In this document: in pieces, positions 27,374 through 36,218 of the stretch | Layout of the letters: each line of letters opens with the position of its first letter | Numbering within the stretch: position 1 is the first letter of the stretch | The notes under the pieces: generated by a model | The model's input: only the letters and a program-made list of their open reading frames with translations | What the model was told of the DNA's origin: nothing | Database searches by the model: none | Assembly: GCA_021740785.1 (NCBI GenBank) | Contig: JAIOZI010000006.1 | Coordinates: forward strand, 40,921-104,920 | Source of the DNA: Melioribacteraceae bacterium | GTDB taxonomy: Bacteria; Bacteroidota; Ignavibacteria; Ignavibacteriales; Melioribacteraceae | Direction of reading: 5' to 3' | DNA: 64,000 nucleotides | Program-made: the position numbers and the translations under genes

Positions 27374-27742
27374 ATGCTGCATAAAATTAATACTGCCGGA
27401 AGTGAAAGATCAATAAAGATAGAAAACAATGTAGTTGAAAAATTAGTACAAATAAATTTACCGGAAAACTGGTGGAATTCAGTCTCCTCTTATGATGTTA
27501 CAACTCAGAATAAACAACTGAAAATTTATCCCATTAGAAAAAGATATGAATTGAGTAACGTAACAAAACCGCGGCATTGGGATATTGAAAACGGAGACTA
27601 CATGGCAAAAGTTGACGACACCGGTTTTGAGAGAAATCTTGATACGAGAAGAAAAAATGACGGGCTGTTTTTCTTTGCTGCTTTAATTTTAGCAGGCTTG
27701 CTGATTGTTGCCGTCTCGGATTTAATTGCTTCTCTTATCTAG
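27374..27742 (+). CDS. Small tail-anchored membrane protein with LPENWW motif, unknown function
   Basis: 122 residues from the ATG at 27374, preferred because AAGGA precedes it and it follows the sugar transferase stop by 13 bases. An ATG at 27332 would overlap that gene. The soluble part carries INLPENWWNSVSS at residues 27-39, matching the LPESWWTSTNS of the sugar-transferase tail. The C-terminus (about 95-122) is a single hydrophobic helix. No family is recognised. The shared motif and coupling suggest it works with the sugar transferase. Confidence 0.7.
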   Translation: MLHKINTAGSERSIKIENNVVEKLVQINLPENWWNSVSSYDVTTQNKQLKIYPIRKRYELSNVTKPRHWDIENGDYMAKVDDTGFERNLDTRRKNDGLFFFAALILAGLLIVAVSDLIASLI

Positions 27743-27794
27743 TTAACAGCAAATTTATATTCTCTTAATCTTCCGGTAAAAATCTGTTTATATG

Positions 27795-27823
27795 TTGGGG
27801 AATCTGATCAAATCACTTTATAA
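27795..27823 (+). promoter_or_regulatory. Possible promoter of the 27847 gene
   Basis: TTGGGG (27795-27800), 17 bases and TTATAA (27818-27823) lie before the GAGGTGG ribosome site. With an 18-base spacer the -10 would read TATAAA. Weak to moderate. Confidence 0.35.
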
Positions 27824-27846
27824 ATAATAATAGAGAGGTGGGAAAA

Positions 27847-29784
27847 ATGAAAAAACTTTTTACCGTTTTGATAATGTTAATAGCAACTTCTGGGGTTTGG
27901 GGGCAGACAACAGTTTTTAATTATTCTGGCGGAGGTAGCGCACCAACTGGTTGGACATTCACTGATAATGTGGCAACTAATGTTATCGATCAGTCGTCGT
28001 ATTGGTTAGTTGATGCTGGATCTCCATCTGATTTGATATTGACAGACTCTTACGATTTATCATCTTATTCTTATGCTATATTTGATATTGATGTTGCTAC
28101 ATATGGAAATGGTACTGCACACCCAGCAAAAATCGAGATATCCTTTGATAATGGGTCCAGTTTTACTCAGACAACAACAAGTGCGACTCCTTCCAGTTCT
28201 ACTTATATAACAGGTGGTCCAATTACTCTTAATTCGGTAAGTACTCAAGTGATAATAAGGATTTCAAATAATGGGACATCTGGAAGAGGTGTTCGTCTTC
28301 AAAATTTAGTACTTACTGGATACAGTTTGAAACCAGAACCAACAAATCATGTTACTAACTTTTCAGCAGTTCAGGGTACACCGATACACAGTTCACTTGA
28401 TCTATCATGGACTGATGCTGCTGGCGGAACTGTACCTGATGGCTATCTCATTAAAGGTAGCGATGTTGGATATGGTTCAATTACTGATCCAGTTGATGGT
28501 ACAGCAGAAGCTGATGGTGGTCTGGTGCTTAATATTGCCCAAGGCATCAGTACTGCAACATTCAGTGGATTGAATAGTGAAACAACTTACTATTTTATGA
28601 TATATCCATACACAAACACTGGAGATGTTATCGACTATAAAACGGATGGAACGGTGCCAAGTAATGATGTGGCTACAGGTGCAGCTCCATCACTACCAAA
28701 TGCATGGATTAATGAGATTCATTATGATAATGGTACTCCGTCGACTGATGCAAATGAAGGCATTGAAGTTGTTATAGAAAATCCATCCGGATATACTCTT
28801 TCAGATTTTTCTGTGATTTTATATAATGGTTCTGGAGGAGTAGTTTATGATTCTAAAACAGTTGACAATTTTACTGCAGGCGACATAGATAACAATTTTC
28901 AATATTTCTATTATATGTATCCTGTAAATGGAATCCAAAATGGTCCTGATGGAGTAGCTCTAAGTTATTTAGGAAGTCTTATTCAATTTTTAAGCTATGA
29001 AGGATCGTTTGCTGCTACAGATGGAGATGCTAATGGAATAACCTCAACTGACATTGTGGTTGTGGAAGGAGGAACTACAACTGATATACAGTCCTTACAA
29101 TTGGTTGGCAGCGGTACTCAGTATTCGGATTTTACCTGGTCAGCTGATTTGACACAGACTTGGGGAACTGCGAATAATGGAACTCAAGCCCTCCCTGTAG
29201 AACTAACCTCTTTCACCGCTTACGCATCGGCTAATCAGGTGAACCTTAAATGGGCAACTGCAACTGAAGTGAATAATTATGGGTTTGAGGTAGAGCGTGC
29301 AGTAGAAAGTCCGGCTTCGTCAAAAACGGACTACGCCGGGACAGGCTGGGAGAAGATTGGCTTTGTTGAGGGTGCCGGTAATTCGAATTCACCGGTTGAA
29401 TATAATTATATCGATAAATCTGTCAGCAACGCCGGAACATATTTATACAGATTGAAACAAGTCGATCTCGATGGCGCATTTGAATATTCCGATGAAATAG
29501 AAGTTACATTCGCAGCGCCGAATAAATATCAACTCGAACAGAACTATCCGAATCCGTTTAATCCTGTTACCAGTATTAAATTCTCAATTCCACAGAGCGG
29601 ACAGGTTTCACTGAAAGTATTTAATACATTAGGTGAAGAAGTAGCAAATTTATTGAACAATAAATTGGAAGCCGGTTATCACACAATAGAATTCGACGCT
29701 TCGATGCTTTCAAGCGGAATTTATTTCTACAGGTTATCATCAAATAATTTTGTTGCTATTAAGAAAATGCTTCTATTAAAATAA
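27847..29784 (+). CDS. Secreted T9SS cargo protein with FN3-like and lamin-tail-like domains
   Basis: 645 residues starting at the ATG at 27847 (a GTG at 27838 lies inside the GAGGTGG ribosome site). Signal peptide MKKLFTVLIMLIATSGVWG. A beta-sandwich domain fills about 20-165, and an FN3-like domain about 170-275 (LDLSWTDAAGG, TYYFMIYPYT). A lamin-tail-like domain begins WINEIHYDN near 285. The T9SS sorting domain is at the C-terminus (YQLEQNYPNPFNPVTSIKF to KKMLLLK). Probably a cell-surface or released adhesin or degradative accessory. No catalytic motif was seen. Confidence 0.85.
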   Translation: MKKLFTVLIMLIATSGVWGQTTVFNYSGGGSAPTGWTFTDNVATNVIDQSSYWLVDAGSPSDLILTDSYDLSSYSYAIFDIDVATYGNGTAHPAKIEISFDNGSSFTQTTTSATPSSSTYITGGPITLNSVSTQVIIRISNNGTSGRGVRLQNLVLTGYSLKPEPTNHVTNFSAVQGTPIHSSLDLSWTDAAGGTVPDGYLIKGSDVGYGSITDPVDGTAEADGGLVLNIAQGISTATFSGLNSETTYYFMIYPYTNTGDVIDYKTDGTVPSNDVATGAAPSLPNAWINEIHYDNGTPSTDANEGIEVVIENPSGYTLSDFSVILYNGSGGVVYDSKTVDNFTAGDIDNNFQYFYYMYPVNGIQNGPDGVALSYLGSLIQFLSYEGSFAATDGDANGITSTDIVVVEGGTTTDIQSLQLVGSGTQYSDFTWSADLTQTWGTANNGTQALPVELTSFTAYASANQVNLKWATATEVNNYGFEVERAVESPASSKTDYAGTGWEKIGFVEGAGNSNSPVEYNYIDKSVSNAGTYLYRLKQVDLDGAFEYSDEIEVTFAAPNKYQLEQNYPNPFNPVTSIKFSIPQSGQVSLKVFNTLGEEVANLLNNKLEAGYHTIEFDASMLSSGIYFYRLSSNNFVAIKKMLLLK

Positions 29785-29803
29785 GTGATAAATTTGATCA
29801 TAA

Positions 29804-29835
29804 AAAAAAGGCGGTTCAACTACACCGCCTTTTTT
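29804..29835 (+). terminator. Terminator of the 27847 gene, probably bidirectional
   Basis: AAAAAAGGCGG, a 10-base loop and CCGCCTTTTTT form an 11-bp stem flanked by A and T tracts, 20 bases after the stop. The structured repeat follows immediately. Confidence 0.9.
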
Positions 29836-30053
29836 AACCCAGATTTTCCAATGGAAAATCTGCCCTTCGGGCCGACAATTTGTAAGTTGAGAATTATCAA
29901 ATACTTAGCCATATAGGAATTTTGGAATTCGTTATTTAATTAAAATATTTTTCTTACAAATTGTCGGGATTAACCCCGCAACATAAAACGTTTTTTTAAA
30001 ACATTTTATGAGCGACCAACGGCAAAAAAATCATTTCCAATGAATTTTTTGGG
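29836..30053. repeat. 219-bp structured intergenic repeat, copy 2 (inverted relative to copy 1)
   Basis: The reverse complement of this segment matches 20022-20240 across its whole length, with only scattered substitutions and 1-base indels (well over 90 percent by eye). It keeps the internal CCGACAATTTGTAAG / CTTACAAATTGTCGG pair, the CAGATTTTCC/GGAAAATCTG end palindrome and the CCC...GGG termini. It lies between two convergent genes. No clear target-site duplication was found. Confidence 0.85.
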
Positions 30054-30082
30054 TTTAAGTTATAACCCGCAATAGAAAACTA

Positions 30083-32611
30083 TTATTTCAAATAAATCAT
30101 CTTGTGTGATTTGATGAAATTACCGGCTGTTAATCTATATAGATAAACACCGCTCGATAATTTATTCCCGGCATTGTCCGTTCCATCCCAAACGATGTTG
30201 TGCTCGCCGCTTTCGAATTCATTATTCAATAATGTATTTACTTCACGTCCGAGCATATCGTAAATCTGTAATTTTACAATTTCCTTTGACGGAAGACTAA
30301 AATTAATTGTAGTCGTTGGATTAAACGGGTTCGGGTAATTTTGATACAATCTAAAATTATTCTGCACCACATCTTTTTCCTTTACTGATGTTGCATCTTC
30401 AGATTTCCATAAGCCGCCGCCTGCGGTACATACGAAAATATTGATGGAGTTATTCGGATCGAAAACGGCAGTATTTATAAAAGTATGATTCAACCCGGAA
30501 ATTAAATTCGTCCAATTATCGCCGCCATCATCTGAGATAAAAAGGGCAGGAACTTCTCCACCCAACCGGTACCATTGCTGACCCGCAGCGAGTAAAGTGT
30601 TTGCGTTCCCCGGAACCGACCGGATATCAGCTATTCGAGAATGTTCTAATTTATTTATCCAGGAAGAACCGCCATCGGAAGAAAAATATAATCCGCCGGA
30701 ATAATCCCAATCGAAATTGTCTGTTACCGAAGCGTATACACCTAGTGAATTTATATGGATTGCCAGAACATCGCCCGCCGGGAAGTTTGACAGTAATTGC
30801 CAATTTAGCCCAGCATCGGTACTCTTATATAAACCGTTTATCTCGGCGCCACGGCTATTCAATCCAAGGTATAAAATTTGGGAGTTGTTTGGATCGATTG
30901 CAATTTCCCATGCAAATTCAGCATTGCCGGCTAAGCCGTTATTTATCTGAAACCAGTCTGCTCCGCTATTTGTAGATTTATAAACGCCGTAATGAAATAC
31001 AGCCGTATACAAAATCCGGTTCCCGGTTTCTCCTGATAATTTATCGAGCACAAGATCACAACGACCCTCAGGCAACCCGGTAGATTTCTCAACCTGTGTA
31101 TCACCCAGATCGCCGCTAAATACAATTCCTCCGTTTGTATAATCAGCCAGGTAACCGCCTTGCGATCCCTGGTATCGACTGATATAGAGATCGTTATTCA
31201 CCTGGTCAACTTCAATATCTTTTACAGCATCTATTTCCGAAAGATTTCCAATAGTGGGATCCATTTGCGGATCTAAACGAATAAAAGAATTTCCATTATC
31301 ATCAGTACGAAATAATCCCATATCATCATAACCGATCCAGAATGTATTAGGATCGGTTGAATGGAATGCAATAGTTTCTGTATTCATAAGTTCAAGACCA
31401 TTGCCTTTCCAACCTTCTCCAATTTTTTCAGTAAATGCCTGCTGCCATGTAGCGCCGGCATCGCTGCTTATTTCTACATCAACCAAAATCATTACCCATC
31501 TATCCGGATCAGAAGGAGCAATTTTTATATCGTATACATAAGGATCAAAGAACCAATCTTCCATCCAGCCGCCTATAACCGGATAATATATTTGAGTCCA
31601 TGAATCGCCGCCGTCATATGTAGCGAAAACGCCGGAACTGTCGTAAGAACTGCCGCGAGTAGTACCTGTTACAATCAAATCAGGGTCAGAAGGGTGAACA
31701 TCAAGCTGCCAGTACTCAAAAAACAATTCGGTATCATAAGAATATTTCGGAAGATTTCCGGTAATATCAATCCAATTATTTCCAAGATCAGCGCTCTTGA
31801 AAATTCCGCCTTCAAATGAATTTGGATCGGCAGTGTCGCCGAGGGTTTTTAATGTAAGGTATAAGATAAAATCGGTGTCGAAAGATTTCCCGAATATTCT
31901 ATGTGTATTGGAATGCGGAAGACCAGTATTTGAGCTCTGCCAGGTTACTCCGTTATCTGTGCTTTTGTAAATCCCTTTTGAAGTAGAAACGATTATTTTT
32001 TCGGGTGAATTAGGTACGATGATAATAGAATGAATATTAGTAAATGCGGGTATCGGAATATTAATTTCATCCCAAGTCGAACCGCCATCGGTACTTTTAA
32101 ACATTCCCGTAGGTTGATCGAAATCTTCGAAAGGTTCAAAATCAGCATAAGAGCCAACTGCTCCATCTCCTAACCCGATAATGATTCTGTCATTATTTGT
32201 AGGATCGATCGCAATTGTTGAAACCGAAACAGCTTCATCATCCGGGAGATAATTAGAAGGATAAATTAACTCCCAATGATCGCCGCCGTTATCACTGAGA
32301 AAAAGTCCGACACCGGAGCAATAATAAACGCGCTCATAATTCACCGGGTCGATTACAATGTCGTTAGTCCAGTAAACCCCGGCGCTATAATCAGTATGAG
32401 CAATGTTGTTGTTTATATTTCGCCATGTATTTCCGCCATCGGTGGTTTTGAAAATTCCCTCAATATCTCCCCCTACATATATTACATCGGCGTTATCGGG
32501 CTTAATAGCTGAGAAGTGCAAATCGCTTCCAGCTCCCGGACCAATGTTTTCCCAAGTTTGTCCGAACAAATAATTAAAACACACAATCATTACAAAGAAC
32601 ATGCTTTTCAT
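30083..32611 (-). CDS. Secreted BNR/sortilin-like propeller protein with T9SS sorting domain
   Basis: 842 residues from the ATG at 32611, chosen for its GGAG ribosome site and signal peptide (MKSMFFVMIVCFNYLFGQ). A further upstream frame to 32668 lacks a signal at its start. The body has many sialidase/VPS10-like repeats (GGIFKSADLGNNWIDI, GVYKSTNSGADWFQINNGL, SDDGGDNWTNL), likely two propellers as in GH74-type or photosystem-assembly-like proteins. No catalytic residues could be assigned. The last 90 residues are a YPNPFNP-type T9SS domain almost identical to that of the next gene. Confidence 0.85.
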   Translation of the reverse strand: MKSMFFVMIVCFNYLFGQTWENIGPGAGSDLHFSAIKPDNADVIYVGGDIEGIFKTTDGGNTWRNINNNIAHTDYSAGVYWTNDIVIDPVNYERVYYCSGVGLFLSDNGGDHWELIYPSNYLPDDEAVSVSTIAIDPTNNDRIIIGLGDGAVGSYADFEPFEDFDQPTGMFKSTDGGSTWDEINIPIPAFTNIHSIIIVPNSPEKIIVSTSKGIYKSTDNGVTWQSSNTGLPHSNTHRIFGKSFDTDFILYLTLKTLGDTADPNSFEGGIFKSADLGNNWIDITGNLPKYSYDTELFFEYWQLDVHPSDPDLIVTGTTRGSSYDSSGVFATYDGGDSWTQIYYPVIGGWMEDWFFDPYVYDIKIAPSDPDRWVMILVDVEISSDAGATWQQAFTEKIGEGWKGNGLELMNTETIAFHSTDPNTFWIGYDDMGLFRTDDNGNSFIRLDPQMDPTIGNLSEIDAVKDIEVDQVNNDLYISRYQGSQGGYLADYTNGGIVFSGDLGDTQVEKSTGLPEGRCDLVLDKLSGETGNRILYTAVFHYGVYKSTNSGADWFQINNGLAGNAEFAWEIAIDPNNSQILYLGLNSRGAEINGLYKSTDAGLNWQLLSNFPAGDVLAIHINSLGVYASVTDNFDWDYSGGLYFSSDGGSSWINKLEHSRIADIRSVPGNANTLLAAGQQWYRLGGEVPALFISDDGGDNWTNLISGLNHTFINTAVFDPNNSINIFVCTAGGGLWKSEDATSVKEKDVVQNNFRLYQNYPNPFNPTTTINFSLPSKEIVKLQIYDMLGREVNTLLNNEFESGEHNIVWDGTDNAGNKLSSGVYLYRLTAGNFIKSHKMIYLK

Positions 32612-32943
32612 TTTGATCTCCAATGATAGTTGAATTGTCATATCATGAGATGCTAAAGAATTTTTCACATTCTTACAATAATTAATAGGAATGCTATTTA
32701 AGCGCCCCTATTATATCATGATTTAATATAAACAAATTTAGTGTATTGCAGAAAAAAAATATTGAAGAAATTTCTGTATGTGAGGTAAACTAAAATAAGA
32801 TTTATTTTCTTATTCAGGTTAAGAATGCACATAATATGTTTACTTAGATGGGAAGGTAGTTAAGAGATTTGAAAATTAATTATGATTTTTAACAAACGGC
32901 AAGACCCAACGCCCTGCCGTTTAATATTTTACAAAAATTCAAC
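32612..32943. other. 332-base intergenic region with a terminator and a possible promoter
   Basis: The right end holds a hairpin downstream of the 35946 gene. The centre holds a perfect TATAAT on the minus strand (32710-32715) without a convincing -35, which would start transcription about 90 bases before the 32611 ATG. Nothing else was recognised; no tRNA or repeat copy was seen. Confidence 0.5.
32894..32922 (-). terminator. Hairpin terminator after the 35946 gene
   Basis: AAACGGCA and TGCCGTTT form an 8-bp stem around a GC-rich 13-base loop, 22 bases beyond the stop codon. The following sequence is AT-rich rather than a clean T run, so termination efficiency is uncertain. Confidence 0.55.
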
Positions 32944-35900
32944 TTATTTCAAATAAATCATCTTGTGTGATTTAATAAAATCGCCCGCGGTTAATCTGTA
33001 CAGATAAACTCCGCTTGCCAGTTTGTTTCCTAAATCATCGGTTCCGTTCCAGGTTACTTTGTGTTCGCCTGATTCAAATTCATTATTTAAAAGAGTTTTT
33101 ACTTCACGACCGAGCATATCGTAAATCTGAAGTTTCACAACTTCTTTGGAGGGAAGTGTAAAATTAATTGTGGTAGTCGGATTGAACGGATTGGGATAAT
33201 TCTGTGATAGAATAAATTTATCAGGCTGAGTTTTTGATTCTTTAACATCAACGATAGGAGAGTGCCAGTAGATGCTTCCGTTTGTTGTGCCGACATACAC
33301 ATTATTATATTTTGCTGTAGTTTTTGCGAGTTTATCTCCGCCGTCTTCAATATTGAATACGATGTTCACACCAAATCCGTTTAGACCGAGATTTTCAAAT
33401 TCATCGCCGTAGGTATCGGATGCATAAACACCGTTCAGCCAGGAACCGGCAAACACATTATCATTCGCATCGATAGTAATTGAATAAATGTGCTGTGCGG
33501 TCATTCCATTAAATTGTTTAGTCCATGTATCTCCGTCATCCATCGATCTAAACAATCCACTGCCGTAAGTACCGGCGAAAATGTAATCATTCTGTGCAAC
33601 TTCAATCGACCAGATAAATCTATAACCTACATTCAATTTTTCCCAAGTTGAATTACCTTCGGTTACTCTAAAAATTCCTTCACCATAAGTTCCGGCGAAA
33701 ATTGTACCAGCGCTGTTCATTGCCAAAGCATGTACTGCGAGAGTTGAAAGTCCGTCATTAAACTCACTCCAATTATCACCGTTATCAGAAGAGATAAAAA
33801 TTCCGCCGCCCCATGTACCGGCATAGAGATTACCATCTTTAATGAGAAGGGCTCGTACATCAGATTCTTCTAAGTTAGCAGAAATCCAAGTCGATCCGTT
33901 ATCGGTTGATTTTCTTACACCGATCTCGGTTGCAGCATAAATTGTGGATTCGTCGACTGCTAAATCCCAAATGAATACAGCTTCTTCACTGCCGTTGATT
34001 TGAGTCCATGTTTCGCCGAAATCAGTTGAGCGTGATATTTTCCCGCCCCATGTTCCGGCTAAAACATTATCATCTTGATCTAAAGCCGATGAAAGAACAA
34101 TTTCATCCTCACCGAATCCGCCGATATACTGCCAGGTACCGAAACTTGTACCAGCCGGATCGTCATCTGCATTACTTGCAGAAATTGTGATTTCAATTGA
34201 TGAATAATCATCTTCTTCGTTTTCACCGTTATTGGGAGTGGAATCGAGATCGAACTGATCACATGAGATAACTTCGGCAACGTTTACTAAAGAGACATCG
34301 GTTGGAATATTTCCGATGAAAGGATAGTAGTTGAACTGTCCTGTACCTGTAAGTGATTTCGCGAAAATTTGTCCGTTGTGCTGACCGCCGGTATAAATTA
34401 CGTCGGATTTTGGTGCAAGCGCCGAACCGAGAAAACTTATTTCAGAAATCGAAACATCCGGAACATCATAAAAATTAAATAGAACATTATTCGTATCGGT
34501 TCCGAATACATTAAATCCGCCCGCAATATCCGCAAAATCACCGGTTATATTGATTAATACAACCGAACCGTTTGGAGCATTGATTTCAAAATCGGTAGCC
34601 GATGAAATAAATTCACCCGTTAAATTATATACATTCAAAATCGGCTGTGAACCGAAAAGAGAAATTTTAGAATCCTGAAATGTCATTTCCATATTATCTT
34701 CGTAATTCGACAACTGTTCCGAAAGAGTTTCAAGATGAGCCTGCGCTTCAACGAAATCGATATCAACTCCCGAACCTACAACAGTGTCTCCATCAACTGT
34801 GGCAAGATTTTCTTCTAAATAAGCGGTTTCACCAACAACGCAATTACCGTAGTAAACTCTTCCGCTCAAAAATGTCAGGTTCTCATTAACAACTAATACA
34901 TTTCCTGCATCAGACGGATCGAGTTGATCGCCGACACTGTAATTAGCCAATGAAGCGTCGCGCCCGATTGCCATTCTTCCTTCTGTATCCGATGACGGCT
35001 GAACTATATCCTCAAAAACGAAAACGTTGTAATCTGCTGCAGCGCCGAAATCAAAAATGGAATTGTTGATTATTACATTATCAACCAGAACGGTGAGCGT
35101 TAGATTTTCTGAAGAGCCCTGTGTGAGAGCATCAAGCGTCCACACATATGTTTCATCGTCAAACGAACCTTCTGTTGCATTGAAGTTTTCTAGTTCCAAT
35201 GCTTCTGGTAAGAAATCCTTAACAGTAATGTTTGTTGCATCTGCATTACCTTCGTTCGAAAGTGTAAGGGTAAATGTTATTGTCGAACCGTCTTCAGGCG
35301 CTGCGTTGTCAACAACTTTTACCAAATTCAAATCAGCTTTACCATCATCAGGATCATTCTCCGGGCATGTCAGTTCATCCTCATCATCGGTGCCGTCATC
35401 AAAATTTTCATTTAATTCTGTCGCCATCTCGTTTAGCTCGCTGAATTCATATTCGGTTTCGGTGCCGGTTAATGCATTTTGAGCAAGCGTCAAAAATTCT
35501 CTTACCGTCATTCCTTCAAACGGATCTTCAACGATTATTAAATCTTCCAAAGCATAATCATTCTCGCCAATAAATCCAGCGGCGTCGTATTCAACATTTA
35601 ATGTGAGCGCAACTACCTGTCCACCAAAATTTCCACCAACATGTTTACCTTTCCATGGATTAGTTCTATCTTCATCCATCGCTCCGGGTCTTCCGCCGGA
35701 AGGCAGAAAGTCTTCAATTGCATCGCTTGAGGTGAATGTAAGTGTATAAACACTGCTTATGATCATACCATCAGGAAAAACATCATCCCAATGATCTTCG
35801 CGGATTGTTCCGGGATTTCCACCGTTTGGTGTTGATCCCCAACCTCCCTGAGTATATGTTTCCATCCCGGTTAAATCACATTCCTGGGCTGTGATTGTTC

Positions 35901-35946
35901 CCAGCAGCATCGTGAATGAAATCAAAATAAATAATAATTTTTTCAT
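32944..35946 (-). CDS. Secreted multidomain surface protein: choice-of-anchor A, DUF11, propeller and T9SS sorting domain
   Basis: 1000 residues with a signal peptide (MKKLLFILISFTMLLGTITAQ). DUF11 lies near 205-290 (ADLNLVKVVDNAAPEDGSTITFTLTL). A choice-of-anchor-A adhesin domain follows near 300-570 (FDFGAAADYNVFVFEDI, DTEGRMAIGRDASLANYSVGD, SDVIYTGGQ). A six-blade-like propeller spans about 610-890 (GTWGGKISRSTDFGETWTQI and similar units). The C-terminus is a YPNPFNPTTTINF T9SS domain. It is expected on the cell surface, probably adhesive. An Asp/Glu-rich linker (about 185-205) may bind calcium. GGAG ribosome site before the ATG. Confidence 0.85.
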   Translation of the reverse strand: MKKLLFILISFTMLLGTITAQECDLTGMETYTQGGWGSTPNGGNPGTIREDHWDDVFPDGMIISSVYTLTFTSSDAIEDFLPSGGRPGAMDEDRTNPWKGKHVGGNFGGQVVALTLNVEYDAAGFIGENDYALEDLIIVEDPFEGMTVREFLTLAQNALTGTETEYEFSELNEMATELNENFDDGTDDEDELTCPENDPDDGKADLNLVKVVDNAAPEDGSTITFTLTLSNEGNADATNITVKDFLPEALELENFNATEGSFDDETYVWTLDALTQGSSENLTLTVLVDNVIINNSIFDFGAAADYNVFVFEDIVQPSSDTEGRMAIGRDASLANYSVGDQLDPSDAGNVLVVNENLTFLSGRVYYGNCVVGETAYLEENLATVDGDTVVGSGVDIDFVEAQAHLETLSEQLSNYEDNMEMTFQDSKISLFGSQPILNVYNLTGEFISSATDFEINAPNGSVVLINITGDFADIAGGFNVFGTDTNNVLFNFYDVPDVSISEISFLGSALAPKSDVIYTGGQHNGQIFAKSLTGTGQFNYYPFIGNIPTDVSLVNVAEVISCDQFDLDSTPNNGENEEDDYSSIEITISASNADDDPAGTSFGTWQYIGGFGEDEIVLSSALDQDDNVLAGTWGGKISRSTDFGETWTQINGSEEAVFIWDLAVDESTIYAATEIGVRKSTDNGSTWISANLEESDVRALLIKDGNLYAGTWGGGIFISSDNGDNWSEFNDGLSTLAVHALAMNSAGTIFAGTYGEGIFRVTEGNSTWEKLNVGYRFIWSIEVAQNDYIFAGTYGSGLFRSMDDGDTWTKQFNGMTAQHIYSITIDANDNVFAGSWLNGVYASDTYGDEFENLGLNGFGVNIVFNIEDGGDKLAKTTAKYNNVYVGTTNGSIYWHSPIVDVKESKTQPDKFILSQNYPNPFNPTTTINFTLPSKEVVKLQIYDMLGREVKTLLNNEFESGEHKVTWNGTDDLGNKLASGVYLYRLTAGDFIKSHKMIYLK

Positions 35947-36218
35947 GTCTATCTCCGTTTACTAAAATTTTTCCTGTTAAAGAAATAACGTACAAATTGT
36001 ATTCCATAAAAAAGCATGATTAAGGAACAATTCGACAACTGCAATTGAAAAAAATGTATGTTTTTAACAAAATGATCCGATTTGAAACATGTACAATATA
36101 AGTAAATAATAAAGATAAATCTATGTCTCCCGCTACAAGCGAAGAGCGAAACTCCATTTAGTATATTCGACAATTTTGACTAAATTGTTTAGCGATATTT
36201 GAATTATTTAGGAAATAA

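Noticed and set aside
35057..35482. A 141-codon Ser-rich frame on the plus strand inside the 1000-residue surface protein gene
   Set aside because: It is antisense to a clearly coding adhesin, has low complexity, and has no ribosome site.
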